A DNA stretch of 13,788 bases, from contig JAQUOM010000035.1 in assembly GCA_028717105.1 (NCBI GenBank), positions 1 through 13,788 on the forward strand, written 5' to 3'. This DNA comes from Candidatus Omnitrophota bacterium. GTDB lineage: Bacteria; Omnitrophota; Gorgyraeia; Velamenicoccales; Velamenicoccaceae. The translations under genes were made by a program, and so were the position numbers. Positions 6,788-13,788 of this stretch are shown here, piece after piece (within the stretch, counting starts at the first letter, position 1; each line of letters begins with the position of its first letter). Below the pieces are notes generated by a model. That model did no database searches. It saw nothing but the letters and a program-made list of their open reading frames with translations, and had not been told where the DNA came from.

Positions 6788-6817
6788 CGCGGTATGAAAA
6801 CGTTGTCTTTTGAACTC

Positions 6818-6852
6818 CTTGAGTTTTTTGAGTCAAACTCTACAAACTCAAG
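6818..6852. other. hairpin in the leuD-icd spacer; T-run on the plus strand
   Basis: CTTGAGTTT (6818-6826) and AAACTCAAG (6844-6852) form a 9-bp inverted repeat, and shorter GAGT/ACTC stems inside compete with it. On the plus strand the hairpin is followed by ATTTTTTTA, terminator-like but pointing against the operon. On the minus strand there is no T-run. It could block antisense transcription or be an RNA processing or stability element in the operon mRNA. Confidence 0.4.
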
Positions 6853-6858
6853 ATTTTT

Positions 6859-7355
6859 TTACAGCTTGATGCCGCCGTATTTTTTGAAATGTTCGACGAG
6901 ACCGCCATCAGCCAGAAGTTTACGCATAACGGGCGGAAGAGGATTGATCTTTGCTTTGGTTTTCTTGGTCAAATTGCGCAACTCGCCCTTTTCTAAGTCA
7001 ATTTCGATCTGATCGCTCTCGGCGATGTCATCCGTATCGGCCTCGATCAAAGGCAGGCCGATATTGATCGCATTGCGGTAAAAGATCCGGGCAAAACTCT
7101 TGGCCACAACGCCGACGATCCCGGCCTCTTTGATGACCAAAGGCGCCTGTTCGCGGGACGACCCCATACCGAAATTCTTTCCCGCGACGAGAAAAGACTC
7201 CCCGGGTTTCAAACGCGAATAAAATGCCGGATCGATATCCTCCATGATATGCTTGGCCAATTCCTTCATATCGCTGATGGAGAATTTATAACGGCCGGAT
7301 ATTATATAATCCCTATTGACGTCGTCGCCGATCTTATAGGAAAACCCCTTAAGGA

Positions 7356-7359
<4 letters not shown>
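6859..7359 (-). CDS. leuD: aconitase-superfamily hydro-lyase, small subunit (LeuD/HacB type)
   Basis: This is the swivelling small subunit that completes the active site of a two-subunit isopropylmalate isomerase, homoaconitase or aconitase-like enzyme. The 166-residue length is typical of the archaeal-type form. It shows AGKNFGMGSSRE (59-70) and SFARIFYRNAINIGLPLIE (88-106). The substrate-recognition loop reads GRYKFS (22-27), where isopropylmalate enzymes of this type have a hydrophobic YLVY-like loop and homoaconitases YLRT; the basic Lys25 suggests a more acidic substrate, such as citrate or isocitrate. Met65 and Gln71 replace a commonly seen Cys and His. It overlaps the pilT stop by 4 bp (ATGA) and precedes icd. 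The gene symbol follows the family name; I suspect aconitase function. Confidence 0.85.
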
Positions 7360-8402
<1,043 letters not shown>

Positions 8403-8422
8403 TGAGCACCTTGATGTTATGC

Positions 8423-8460
8423 TTCAGCGAAATCCCGCGCGATATTTCAAAAAGCGGGAT
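8423..8460. repeat. hairpin and motif shared by the two spacers flanking leuC (copy 2)
   Basis: ATCCCGC (8432-8438) and GCGGGAT (8454-8460) form a 7-bp perfect stem with a 15-nt loop between leuC and pilT. The segment TTCAGCGAAATCCC (8423-8436) recurs with a 2-nt insertion in the aspC-leuC spacer (9753-9768). No strong T-run follows on the minus strand, so it is not a classical terminator. Confidence 0.4.
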
Positions 8461-8475
8461 AACAGAAAAATTCTT

Positions 8476-9735
8476 TTATAAATGTTTCCTCGGATCCGCG
8501 ATGCGCCCCTCCAACGCCGAGGCTGCAACAGTTGCTGGAGACGCCAGGTAGATATAAGATTCCGGATTGCCCATACGGCCCTTAAAATTCCGGTTGGCGC
8601 TGGACACAACGACTTCGCCGGACGACGGCACGCCATTGTGCGTTCCCACGCAGGGGCCGCACCCCGGGGTCACAACGCTGGCGCCCGCCTCGACCAACAC
8701 AGTAATGAGCCCCTTCTCAACAGCCTTAAGATAAATATCTTTCGATGCCGCAGCGACGATAAAACGGACGTCCTTGTGGACCTTATGGCCTTTTAAGATC
8801 TTCGCGGCGATCTCCAGGTCTTCCAGCCGTCCATTCGTGCACGTCCCCAGATATGCCTCATCGATATGCGTCCCCTCGAGCTCTTCGATCTCGGCGTTGT
8901 TGTCGACCGTATGGGGCTTGGCAAGCTGCGGCCCGATCCTGGAAGCATCGTATTCCTTGACCAGGTCGTAGACGGCATCCTTGTCCGCGCATTGCGGATT
9001 TGGCTTTCTCATTGTATTACGCCCGGCAAGCCAAGCAAATGTTTTTTTGTCCGCCGGGATCACGCTGAACTTCGCACCCATCTCGACGCCCATATTGCAA
9101 ATGGTAAAACGGGCATCCATACTCAAGGCTTCGATGCAGGGCCCGTAGAACTCTACAGATTTGTATGTGGCGCCGTCGGCCTTTAAATCGCCGATAATAT
9201 GAAGGATCAGGTCTTTGGAATAAACGCCGCGAGGAAGATTTCCTGCGACAACGATCTTGATTGACGACGGAACCTTAAACCAGTTTTTCCCGCAAGCCAG
9301 GCTGATAGACAAATCCGTCGAACCCACGCCGGTGGACAAAGCGCCTAAGGCACCGTAAGTGCAGGTATGGGAATCCGCGCCCAAAACAAGGTCTCCGGGG
9401 AGAACGTGCCCTTTCTCCGGAATGACCTGGTGACAGACGCCGCAACCGATATCATACAATAAAAGTCCTTTGTCCCTGGAGAAATCTCGCAGTTTTTTGT
9501 GGACGGCCGAGACGCCCATGTTCGGCGAAGGCGCGCTGTGATCGATGACGATCGCAAATTTATTCCGGTCAAAGGCCTCTTTGACCCCCAGGGCCTTGAA
9601 ACGGTCAACGATAATGCCGCTCGTTCCGTCCTGTCCGAAACAAAAATCAATATCGCAGACGGCAAAATCACCGGCCTTTAGGTCCTGGCCTGCATGATGG
9701 CTTAAGATTTTCTCCGCTATTGTCTTGCCCATCAT
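8476..9735 (-). CDS. leuC: aconitase-superfamily hydro-lyase, large subunit (LeuC/HacA type, [4Fe-4S])
   Basis: Iron-sulfur subunit that isomerises a 2-hydroxy acid to its 3-hydroxy partner by dehydration and rehydration. Length, 419 residues, is that of the archaeal-type LeuC2/HacA group rather than the roughly 465-residue proteobacterial LeuC. Motifs: GADSHTCTYGALG (119-131), and the cluster ligands Cys299 in GTCTNGR and Cys359 and Cys362 in PGCGPCVGTH; NRNFKGRMG (381-389) binds substrate. The partner small subunit follows after the inserted pilT. The start may be the first ATG (9735) or the adjacent ATG (9732); GAGGG lies 4 or 7 nt upstream respectively. Family members include isopropylmalate isomerase, homoaconitase and aconitase-like enzymes. 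The neighbouring isocitrate and malate dehydrogenases lead me to favour aconitase, with leucine synthesis as the alternative. Confidence 0.88.
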   Translation of the reverse strand: MMGKTIAEKILSHHAGQDLKAGDFAVCDIDFCFGQDGTSGIIVDRFKALGVKEAFDRNKFAIVIDHSAPSPNMGVSAVHKKLRDFSRDKGLLLYDIGCGVCHQVIPEKGHVLPGDLVLGADSHTCTYGALGALSTGVGSTDLSISLACGKNWFKVPSSIKIVVAGNLPRGVYSKDLILHIIGDLKADGATYKSVEFYGPCIEALSMDARFTICNMGVEMGAKFSVIPADKKTFAWLAGRNTMRKPNPQCADKDAVYDLVKEYDASRIGPQLAKPHTVDNNAEIEELEGTHIDEAYLGTCTNGRLEDLEIAAKILKGHKVHKDVRFIVAAASKDIYLKAVEKGLITVLVEAGASVVTPGCGPCVGTHNGVPSSGEVVVSSANRNFKGRMGNPESYIYLASPATVAASALEGRIADPRKHL

Positions 9736-9752
9736 TCACCCTCAGAAAATTT

Positions 9753-9806
9753 TTCAGCGAATGATCCCAAGCTGCCATCAACATAACTCTTATGCAGCGA
9801 GGGATC
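9753..9806. repeat. hairpin and shared motif in the aspC-leuC spacer (copy 1)
   Basis: GATCCC plus GCTGC (9763-9768, 9771-9775) pair with GCAGC plus GGGATC (9794-9798, 9801-9806), giving 11 base pairs with one 2x2 internal loop and an 18-nt terminal loop. It starts 3 nt after the aminotransferase stop codon. TTCAGCGAATGATCCC (9753-9768) resembles the motif in the leuC-pilT spacer. No T-run follows on the minus strand; an RNA processing or stability element is more likely than a terminator. Confidence 0.45.
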
Positions 9807-9808
9807 TT

Positions 9809-10975
9809 TTATAGCTGATTCACCCACTCCTCGATTCTGTCCAATCCGGCCTTGATCTTTTCCATGCTGGTGGCAAAACTGATACGAACATAGTCGTCGC
9901 ACCCGAACGGCCCTCCAGGGATCAAGGCAACGTGCTTCTCCTCCAAAAGCCTCTTGGCAAAGGTAAATGAATCTATGCCTGTCTTCTTGATATCGACAAA
10001 GATATAAAATGCCCCTTCGGGCCTGATATATCCGAGATATTGTTTCATCCGGTCCAGCCTTGACACGATGGCATCCCTTCGCTGTTGGAACTTTTCGGCA
10101 ATCTCAGCAAAAAAGGCGCGATCGAGCGAGAACGCGGCCAGGGCCGCCTTTTGGACGAAAGACGTGGGGTTCGAGGTCGAATGGTCCTGCAGGTTTGACA
10201 CCGCCTGCGCAATCTCGCTTTCAGCCGCCAGATACCCCAGGCGCCAGCCTGTCATCGCATAAGATTTTGAAAATCCGTTAACAGTCACGGTCAAACTCTT
10301 CATATCTTCCGACAAAGAGGCGATCGAAACATGCCGGATACCGTCAAAAATAATCTTTTCATAAATCTCATCGCTGATGCAGAAGATGTGGTTCCGGACG
10401 CAAAATTCTGCGATGGTCTCAAGCTCTTTTTGATGGTAAACGACACCGCACGGATTCGAGGGGCTGTTTAAGATCAAGACTTTTGTTTTTGCTGAAGCAT
10501 GCGCCTGGAGGCTCTGCGCGGTAACTTTGAAATTTTCTTTTAGCGTTGTGCGGACAAAGACGGACCTGCCCCCCGCAAGTTTGACCATCTCGGGATAGCT
10601 CACCCAGTAAGGGACAGGAATCAGGACTTCATCGCCCTCGTCAACCAAAACCTGCAGTATGTTATAAAGGGAGTGCTTTGCGCCGCAGGAGACGATGATG
10701 TTTTTGGCCGTGTAATCCAGGCCGTTGTCTTCCTTGAGTTTCTTGACGATGGCATCTTTAAGTTCAGGGATGCCCGAGGTGGGGGTGTATCGGGTGAAGC
10801 CGGACTGGATCGCGGCAATAGCGGCGGCCTTGATGGCTTCCGGCGTATCAAAATCAGGTTCGCCGGCCCCGAAGGCAACGACATCCTTGCCCTCTTTGAC
10901 CATGCGTTTAGCTGTGGCCGTGATCTGAAGGGTAGCGGACGGGCTGACCTTTTGGGCTCTACTGGATAAGATCAT
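9809..10975 (-). CDS. aspC: pyridoxal phosphate-dependent class I aminotransferase, aspartate type (subgroup I-beta/gamma)
   Basis: Transfers amino groups between aspartate or a related amino acid and 2-oxoglutarate, in the cytoplasm. The 388-residue protein starts with the usual SxRAQxVSPSATLQITA region. It has GAGEPDFDTP (36-45), Tyr123 near PYWVSYP, SPSNPCG with Asn174, Asp202 and Tyr205 in SDEIYEKI, the PLP lysine Lys237 in NGFSKSYAMTGWRLGY, and the substrate-carboxylate Arg364 in YVRISFA. Aspartate aminotransferase is the best guess; aspartate/prephenate or alanine specificity cannot be excluded. The start is supported by similarity, but no Shine-Dalgarno sequence is visible: a copy of the short GATTACACAGAT-type repeat ends 4 bp before the ATG. 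With MDH and IDH nearby, it would link oxaloacetate and 2-oxoglutarate to amino acids. Confidence 0.9.
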   Translation of the reverse strand: MILSSRAQKVSPSATLQITATAKRMVKEGKDVVAFGAGEPDFDTPEAIKAAAIAAIQSGFTRYTPTSGIPELKDAIVKKLKEDNGLDYTAKNIIVSCGAKHSLYNILQVLVDEGDEVLIPVPYWVSYPEMVKLAGGRSVFVRTTLKENFKVTAQSLQAHASAKTKVLILNSPSNPCGVVYHQKELETIAEFCVRNHIFCISDEIYEKIIFDGIRHVSIASLSEDMKSLTVTVNGFSKSYAMTGWRLGYLAAESEIAQAVSNLQDHSTSNPTSFVQKAALAAFSLDRAFFAEIAEKFQQRRDAIVSRLDRMKQYLGYIRPEGAFYIFVDIKKTGIDSFTFAKRLLEEKHVALIPGGPFGCDDYVRISFATSMEKIKAGLDRIEEWVNQL

Positions 10976-10979
10976 TATG

Positions 10980-11062
10980 AATTACACAGATTACCGATGA
11001 AGATTACACGGATGTCTTGCTATGCCCTAATCAGTGTCATCCCGTATGCCATCTGTGTAATC
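10980..11062. repeat. cluster of three 12-bp GATTACACAGAT-family repeats between rplQ and the aminotransferase
   Basis: Copies: AATTACACAGAT (10980-10991), GATTACACGGAT (11002-11013), and the inverted exact copy ATCTGTGTAATC (11051-11062). The second and third can pair over 12 positions with one wobble, enclosing 37 nt. They fill most of the 92-bp spacer, starting 5 bp after the rplQ stop and ending 4 bp before the aminotransferase ATG. Confidence 0.7.
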
Positions 11063-11067
11063 AGGAT

Positions 11068-11649
11068 TTACAGAGAATCTCTTTCTGATTTAAAAATTTT
11101 CCCCAAGCCACCGAGGGGTTTCTTGAGGGGCCGCTTGATCTCTTTTTTATGCTTTTCTTTATCGGGAGGCGCAGGCTCCACACGCGCCTCTGTCTCCACC
11201 GGCTTTTCCGTCTTGGAGGCACCGGCGGCAGGCTTCTGGGCAGCTTCCTTTGTCCCCTCGGACTTGTGTTTCAGGGTTTTCTGGACGTCTTTAAGCATGG
11301 TCAATTCCAAAACCACCAGCTCCGCATTATCGCCCCGGCGCCTTTTGTAAGGGATGATGCGCGTATATCCCCCTTTTCTATCACGGAACATCGGGCCGAT
11401 ATCGGAAAAAAGCCTCTTGACCAAGGCGTGATCGCACAAAATACGAAAAGCCAGACGGCGGGCGGCAAGGGAATCAGCCTGCTTACCCCACGCGACCAGC
11501 CGGTCAACATGCCCTTTGACAATCTTGGCTTTCAGCTTGGTCGTGATGATCCTCTGGTTTCTGACCACCGCCTGAGCCAATGATTTGATCGTCGCCTTGT
11601 AATAGGAACTGAAACGCGAGAGGTTCTGTGTTTTAATCCTGTGTCTCAT
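11068..11649 (-). CDS. rplQ: 50S ribosomal protein L17 with a long charged C-terminal extension
   Basis: L17 is a large-subunit protein near the peptide exit region. Residues 1 to about 118 match the family: MRHR start, LAQAVVRNQRIITTKLKAK (25-43), VKRLFSDIGPMFRDRKGGYTRI (77-98), and the RRGDNAELVVLEL end of the core. Bacterial L17 is often 115-130 residues; this one has 193. The extra 75 residues are low complexity, rich in Lys, Glu, Pro and Ala, with a basic end (KRPLKKPLG, GKIFKSERD); they are probably disordered and may contact rRNA. GGAG lies 7 nt before the ATG. It follows rpoA as in most bacteria. Both flanking spacers carry the same short repeat. Confidence 0.95.
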   Translation of the reverse strand: MRHRIKTQNLSRFSSYYKATIKSLAQAVVRNQRIITTKLKAKIVKGHVDRLVAWGKQADSLAARRLAFRILCDHALVKRLFSDIGPMFRDRKGGYTRIIPYKRRRGDNAELVVLELTMLKDVQKTLKHKSEGTKEAAQKPAAGASKTEKPVETEARVEPAPPDKEKHKKEIKRPLKKPLGGLGKIFKSERDSL

Positions 11650-11660
11650 CTTTTTTCTCC

Positions 11661-11708
11661 GATCACACCGATTTAATCTGTGTAATCATATTTTAAATCT
11701 GCGTAATC
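11661..11708. repeat. cluster of three GATTACACAGAT-family repeats between rpoA and rplQ
   Basis: ATCTGTGTAATC (11676-11687, exact) and ATCTGCGTAATC (11697-11708, one change) are direct copies. GATCACACCGAT (11661-11672) is a diverged inverted copy that can form a tight hairpin with the first. As in the next spacer, the copy nearest the upstream gene lies 5 bp after its stop codon. Confidence 0.65.
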
Positions 11709-11713
11709 GTTTT

Positions 11714-12706
11714 TTATTTTTCTTTCTTTAATTTTTTGTCGTCGATCTGCAAACCCAGGTTCAATCCCATCCCCATTATGAGCTCCTTGACCTCGGTTAA
11801 GGACTTCTTGCCGAAATTTCTTAAACCCAACAGCTCACTTTCGGATTTTCTGACCAGGTCGGCGATGATCTTGATATCAGCTTCGCGCAGACAGTTGGAA
11901 CTGCGCACGGACAATTCAAGCTCTGAAATCGGCAGACGCAGTTTTTCATAAAGCTGAGTCTCTTCCGGCGTCATGGCTTCTTCCTCTTCCAGTTCTTCAG
12001 GGATCTGGCCGAGGTTAAGGAAAACGTCCAGGTGGCCGCGCATGATATTGGCGCCATAAAGCATCGCATCTTTCGGATCGATACTGCCGTTGGTGAAAAC
12101 CTCGATCACCAGGCGGTCGTAATCGGTTTTCTGGCCGACGCGCGTGTTCTCGACGTGGTACGATACTTTCTTGATCGGAGAAAACGCCGAATCCACGGGA
12201 ATAGCCCCGATGACCTGTTCTTCTTTTTTGTTCACTTCCGCCGCGACATAGCCCCGGCCGCGGCCTACTTCGATCTCAACGTTGAATTTAACATCCTTGG
12301 TCAACGTGGCAATATGGAGATCCGGATTTAAAACCTCGACGGTCCCATCCGTAATGATATCTCTTCCCGTTACTTCTCCCGCCTTGTCTTTTTTGATGTA
12401 GATGGACTTCGGAGCGCGGGAATGAGAACTCAAGATGAGGTTCTTGATGTTCAGGATAATATCCGTCACATCTTCCTGAATGCCTTCATTCGCGCTGAAT
12501 TCGTGAAGAACACCTTCGATCTTGACGGCCGTGACGGCGCTTCCCTCTATCGAAGACAATAAGACGCGCCTCAGGGAATTTCCCAGCGTTACGCCGAAAC
12601 CGCGCTCAAAAGGTTCGGCAATAAACCTGGCGTACGTCCCTGTATGCGTCGCCTCATCTATTTCCAGAAACTTAGGTAACTGAAAATCTTTCCACTTAAT
12701 CCCCAT
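11714..12706 (-). CDS. rpoA: DNA-directed RNA polymerase subunit alpha
   Basis: The alpha subunit dimerises to seed polymerase assembly, and its C-terminal domain contacts UP elements and activators. The 330-residue protein is complete. The N-terminal domain includes EPFERGFGVTLGNSLRRVLLSS (31-52; assembly and dimer residues), and an acidic linker follows at about 236-250. The C-terminal domain has VRSSNCL with Arg268, Asn271 and Cys272, matching E. coli Arg265, Asn268 and Cys269, and RNFGKKSL with Gly299, Lys300 and Ser302 for DNA contact. A lysine-rich tail ends the protein. AGGAGG lies 4 nt before the ATG. It lies between rpsD and rplQ as in the standard alpha operon. Confidence 0.98.
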   Translation of the reverse strand: MGIKWKDFQLPKFLEIDEATHTGTYARFIAEPFERGFGVTLGNSLRRVLLSSIEGSAVTAVKIEGVLHEFSANEGIQEDVTDIILNIKNLILSSHSRAPKSIYIKKDKAGEVTGRDIITDGTVEVLNPDLHIATLTKDVKFNVEIEVGRGRGYVAAEVNKKEEQVIGAIPVDSAFSPIKKVSYHVENTRVGQKTDYDRLVIEVFTNGSIDPKDAMLYGANIMRGHLDVFLNLGQIPEELEEEEAMTPEETQLYEKLRLPISELELSVRSSNCLREADIKIIADLVRKSESELLGLRNFGKKSLTEVKELIMGMGLNLGLQIDDKKLKKEK

Positions 12707-12800
12707 CTTGCCTCCTCATTTCTTCCGTCGGAGTGTTAAGCGTTAAGGCGCAGGGCCATCCGCCGCCCCTGACACCCTGATCCGCCGACACACATAAAAT

Positions 12801-13430
12801 TTATTTTGAATACAACTCAACAATGAGCTGTTCCTGAATGGGCATCTGGATATCGTCCCTGTCAGGCAGGCGCACGACCGTGCCGCGAAGAACGTCAAAA
12901 TCAGCCTGGAGCCAGGGAGCTATGCCACGATCTTTGGAAAGCTCGATATTGGTCCGCACAGCCTTCTTGACGCCTTCTTTGCCCTTGACTTCAATGATAT
13001 CCCCTGCGCGCACGGAAAAAGACGGGATATCAACCCTTCTTCCGTTGACATACACCGACCCGTGACGAACAATCTGACGGGCCTGCGTGTGCGATGTTGC
13101 AAACATCAGCCGGAACATCACATTGTCCAAGCGTCTTTCCAGGAGCTGCAAAAGGACCTTGCCGGTAACTCCCTTGCTTTTCGAAGCGATAGCAAAATAT
13201 CTGCGAAACTGCCTCTCTAACACCCCATAGATCCTCTTGACTTTCTGCTTCTCTCTGAGCTGCAAGCCATAGTTGGACAGCTTGGTGCCCCGCCCCTGGC
13301 CGTGCTGTCCCGGAGGAAATGCACGACGAGCCACGGCGCATTTTTCCGTATAACAGCGCGTGCCCTTCAGGAACAATTTCATCATTTCCCTGCGGCAGAG
13401 GCGACAACTTGGACCCGTATATTTTGCCAT
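12801..13430 (-). CDS. rpsD: 30S ribosomal protein S4, zinc-binding (C+) form
   Basis: S4 binds 16S rRNA early in small-subunit assembly and in some bacteria represses translation of its own operon. The 209-residue protein has the usual N-terminal domain and the S4 RNA-binding fold at about 98-150 (ERRLDNVMFRLMFA, then HGSVYVNGRRVDIPS). Four cysteines, Cys9, Cys12, Cys26 and Cys31, form the CxxC...CxxxxC zinc site of the C+ paralog type. GAGGG lies 7 nt upstream of the ATG. Its place between rpsK and rpoA is the arrangement of Gram-negative groups; in Firmicutes rpsD lies elsewhere. The 86-bp spacer before it carries a weak 6-bp hairpin (13470-13475 with 13493-13498), which might be a regulatory target but is too slight to call. 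Confidence 0.97.
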   Translation of the reverse strand: MAKYTGPSCRLCRREMMKLFLKGTRCYTEKCAVARRAFPPGQHGQGRGTKLSNYGLQLREKQKVKRIYGVLERQFRRYFAIASKSKGVTGKVLLQLLERRLDNVMFRLMFATSHTQARQIVRHGSVYVNGRRVDIPSFSVRAGDIIEVKGKEGVKKAVRTNIELSKDRGIAPWLQADFDVLRGTVVRLPDRDDIQMPIQEQLIVELYSK

Positions 13431-13516
13431 TGATTTTCCCTCGTTTCTGTCTTACTGAAAATCACCCCGAGCCGCCACATTTACCCCTTATCGCGGCTTG
13501 GAGTCCTTCATCGTCT

Positions 13517-13788
13517 TTAAACCCTGCGTCTTTTCGGCGCCCGGCACCCATTATGCGGCACAGGCGTCACATCCTTGATCATCCTTACCATTAATCCTGC
13601 GGCTGCGATGGCCCTGATCGCGGATTCGCGGCCGGAGCCCGGTCCGTTGACATACACATCCACTTCCACCAGGCCGGCATCTTTGGCTTTTTTCGCCGCA
13701 TCGCCCGCCGCAACCTGAGCGGCAAACGGCGTAGACTTCTTCGACCCCTTAAACCCCACAACGCCCGGCGTTGACCAGGAAATAACAT
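13517..13788 (-). CDS. rpsK: 30S ribosomal protein S11, C-terminal part (start beyond the window)
   Basis: The last 89 or so codons of S11, a platform protein of the small subunit that contacts mRNA near the E site. The frame is open to the right edge: VISWSTPGVVGFKGSKK, then STPFAAQVAAGDAAKKA, GPGSGRESAIRA and the invariant tail DVTPVPHNGCRAPKRRRV. The GTG at 13757-13759 is an internal valine codon and not a start, since the S11 sequence continues upstream of it to 13786. It is followed by rpsD after 86 bp, as expected for the alpha operon. Confidence 0.97.
   Translation of the reverse strand, partial: VISWSTPGVVGFKGSKKSTPFAAQVAAGDAAKKAKDAGLVEVDVYVNGPGSGRESAIRAIAAAGLMVRMIKDVTPVPHNGCRAPKRRRV

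Noticed and set aside
10980..11708. CRISPR array from the repeated GATTACACAGAT motif
   Set aside because: Units are only 12 bp, occur in both orientations, have irregular spacing and are interrupted by rplQ.
13470..13498. S4 autoregulatory RNA structure before rpsD
   Set aside because: Only a 6-bp stem with a 17-nt loop is visible, and no pseudoknot could be identified.
13591..13788. ATG-initiated 65-codon minus-strand frame at the right edge
   Set aside because: It is a shifted frame over rpsK; the S11 frame continues open to the edge with conserved residues.

Overview
The window is bacterial chromosome in which every convincing gene reads on the minus strand, so gene order runs from high to low coordinates. 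It opens (13788 downward) with the end of a ribosomal/RNA polymerase alpha operon: rpsK (partial), rpsD, rpoA, rplQ. A long run of central-metabolism genes follows: a class I aminotransferase, the two subunits of an aconitase-superfamily hydro-lyase (LeuC/LeuD type) with a pilT gene wedged between them, an isocitrate dehydrogenase, a malate dehydrogenase, dihydrolipoamide dehydrogenase, lipB and a free-standing lipoyl domain. A strong terminator ends this run at about 2470-2509. A one-gene unit with its own promoter and terminator (small excisionase-like HTH protein) comes next, then a palindromic repeat, then a ketosynthase-fold protein and a fabG reductase that runs off the left edge. 

Organism: rpsD lying inside the alpha operon, a PilT motor, and a palindrome containing CTGCCGGCAG (of a kind I associate with genomes of uncultivated phyla) suggest an uncultivated Gram-negative lineage. 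Omnitrophota (formerly OP3) is my tentative guess, from general impression and not from any database search. 

How the genes fit together: the LeuC/LeuD-type pair lies next to a dehydrogenase with isocitrate-dehydrogenase rather than isopropylmalate-dehydrogenase motifs, and next to malate dehydrogenase and an aspartate-type aminotransferase. This suggests that the pair may act as aconitase in a citrate-to-2-oxoglutarate branch rather than in leucine synthesis. Lpd, LipB and the lipoyl protein form a compact lipoate module (E3, octanoyl transferase, carrier) without any E1 or catalytic E2 gene in the window. 

Most notable item: the FabF-like protein has lost all three catalytic residues of the ketosynthase triad (Cys to Phe163, His to Asn302, His to Glu339) while the rest of the fold and the reading frame are intact. 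It therefore looks like a chain-length-factor-like, non-condensing partner, translationally close to a FabG with all its catalytic residues. The spacers also carry structured repeats, notably copies of a 12-bp GATTACACAGAT motif on both sides of rplQ. No gene-free stretch exceeds 300 bases; no tRNA, rRNA, CRISPR array or transposase was seen.
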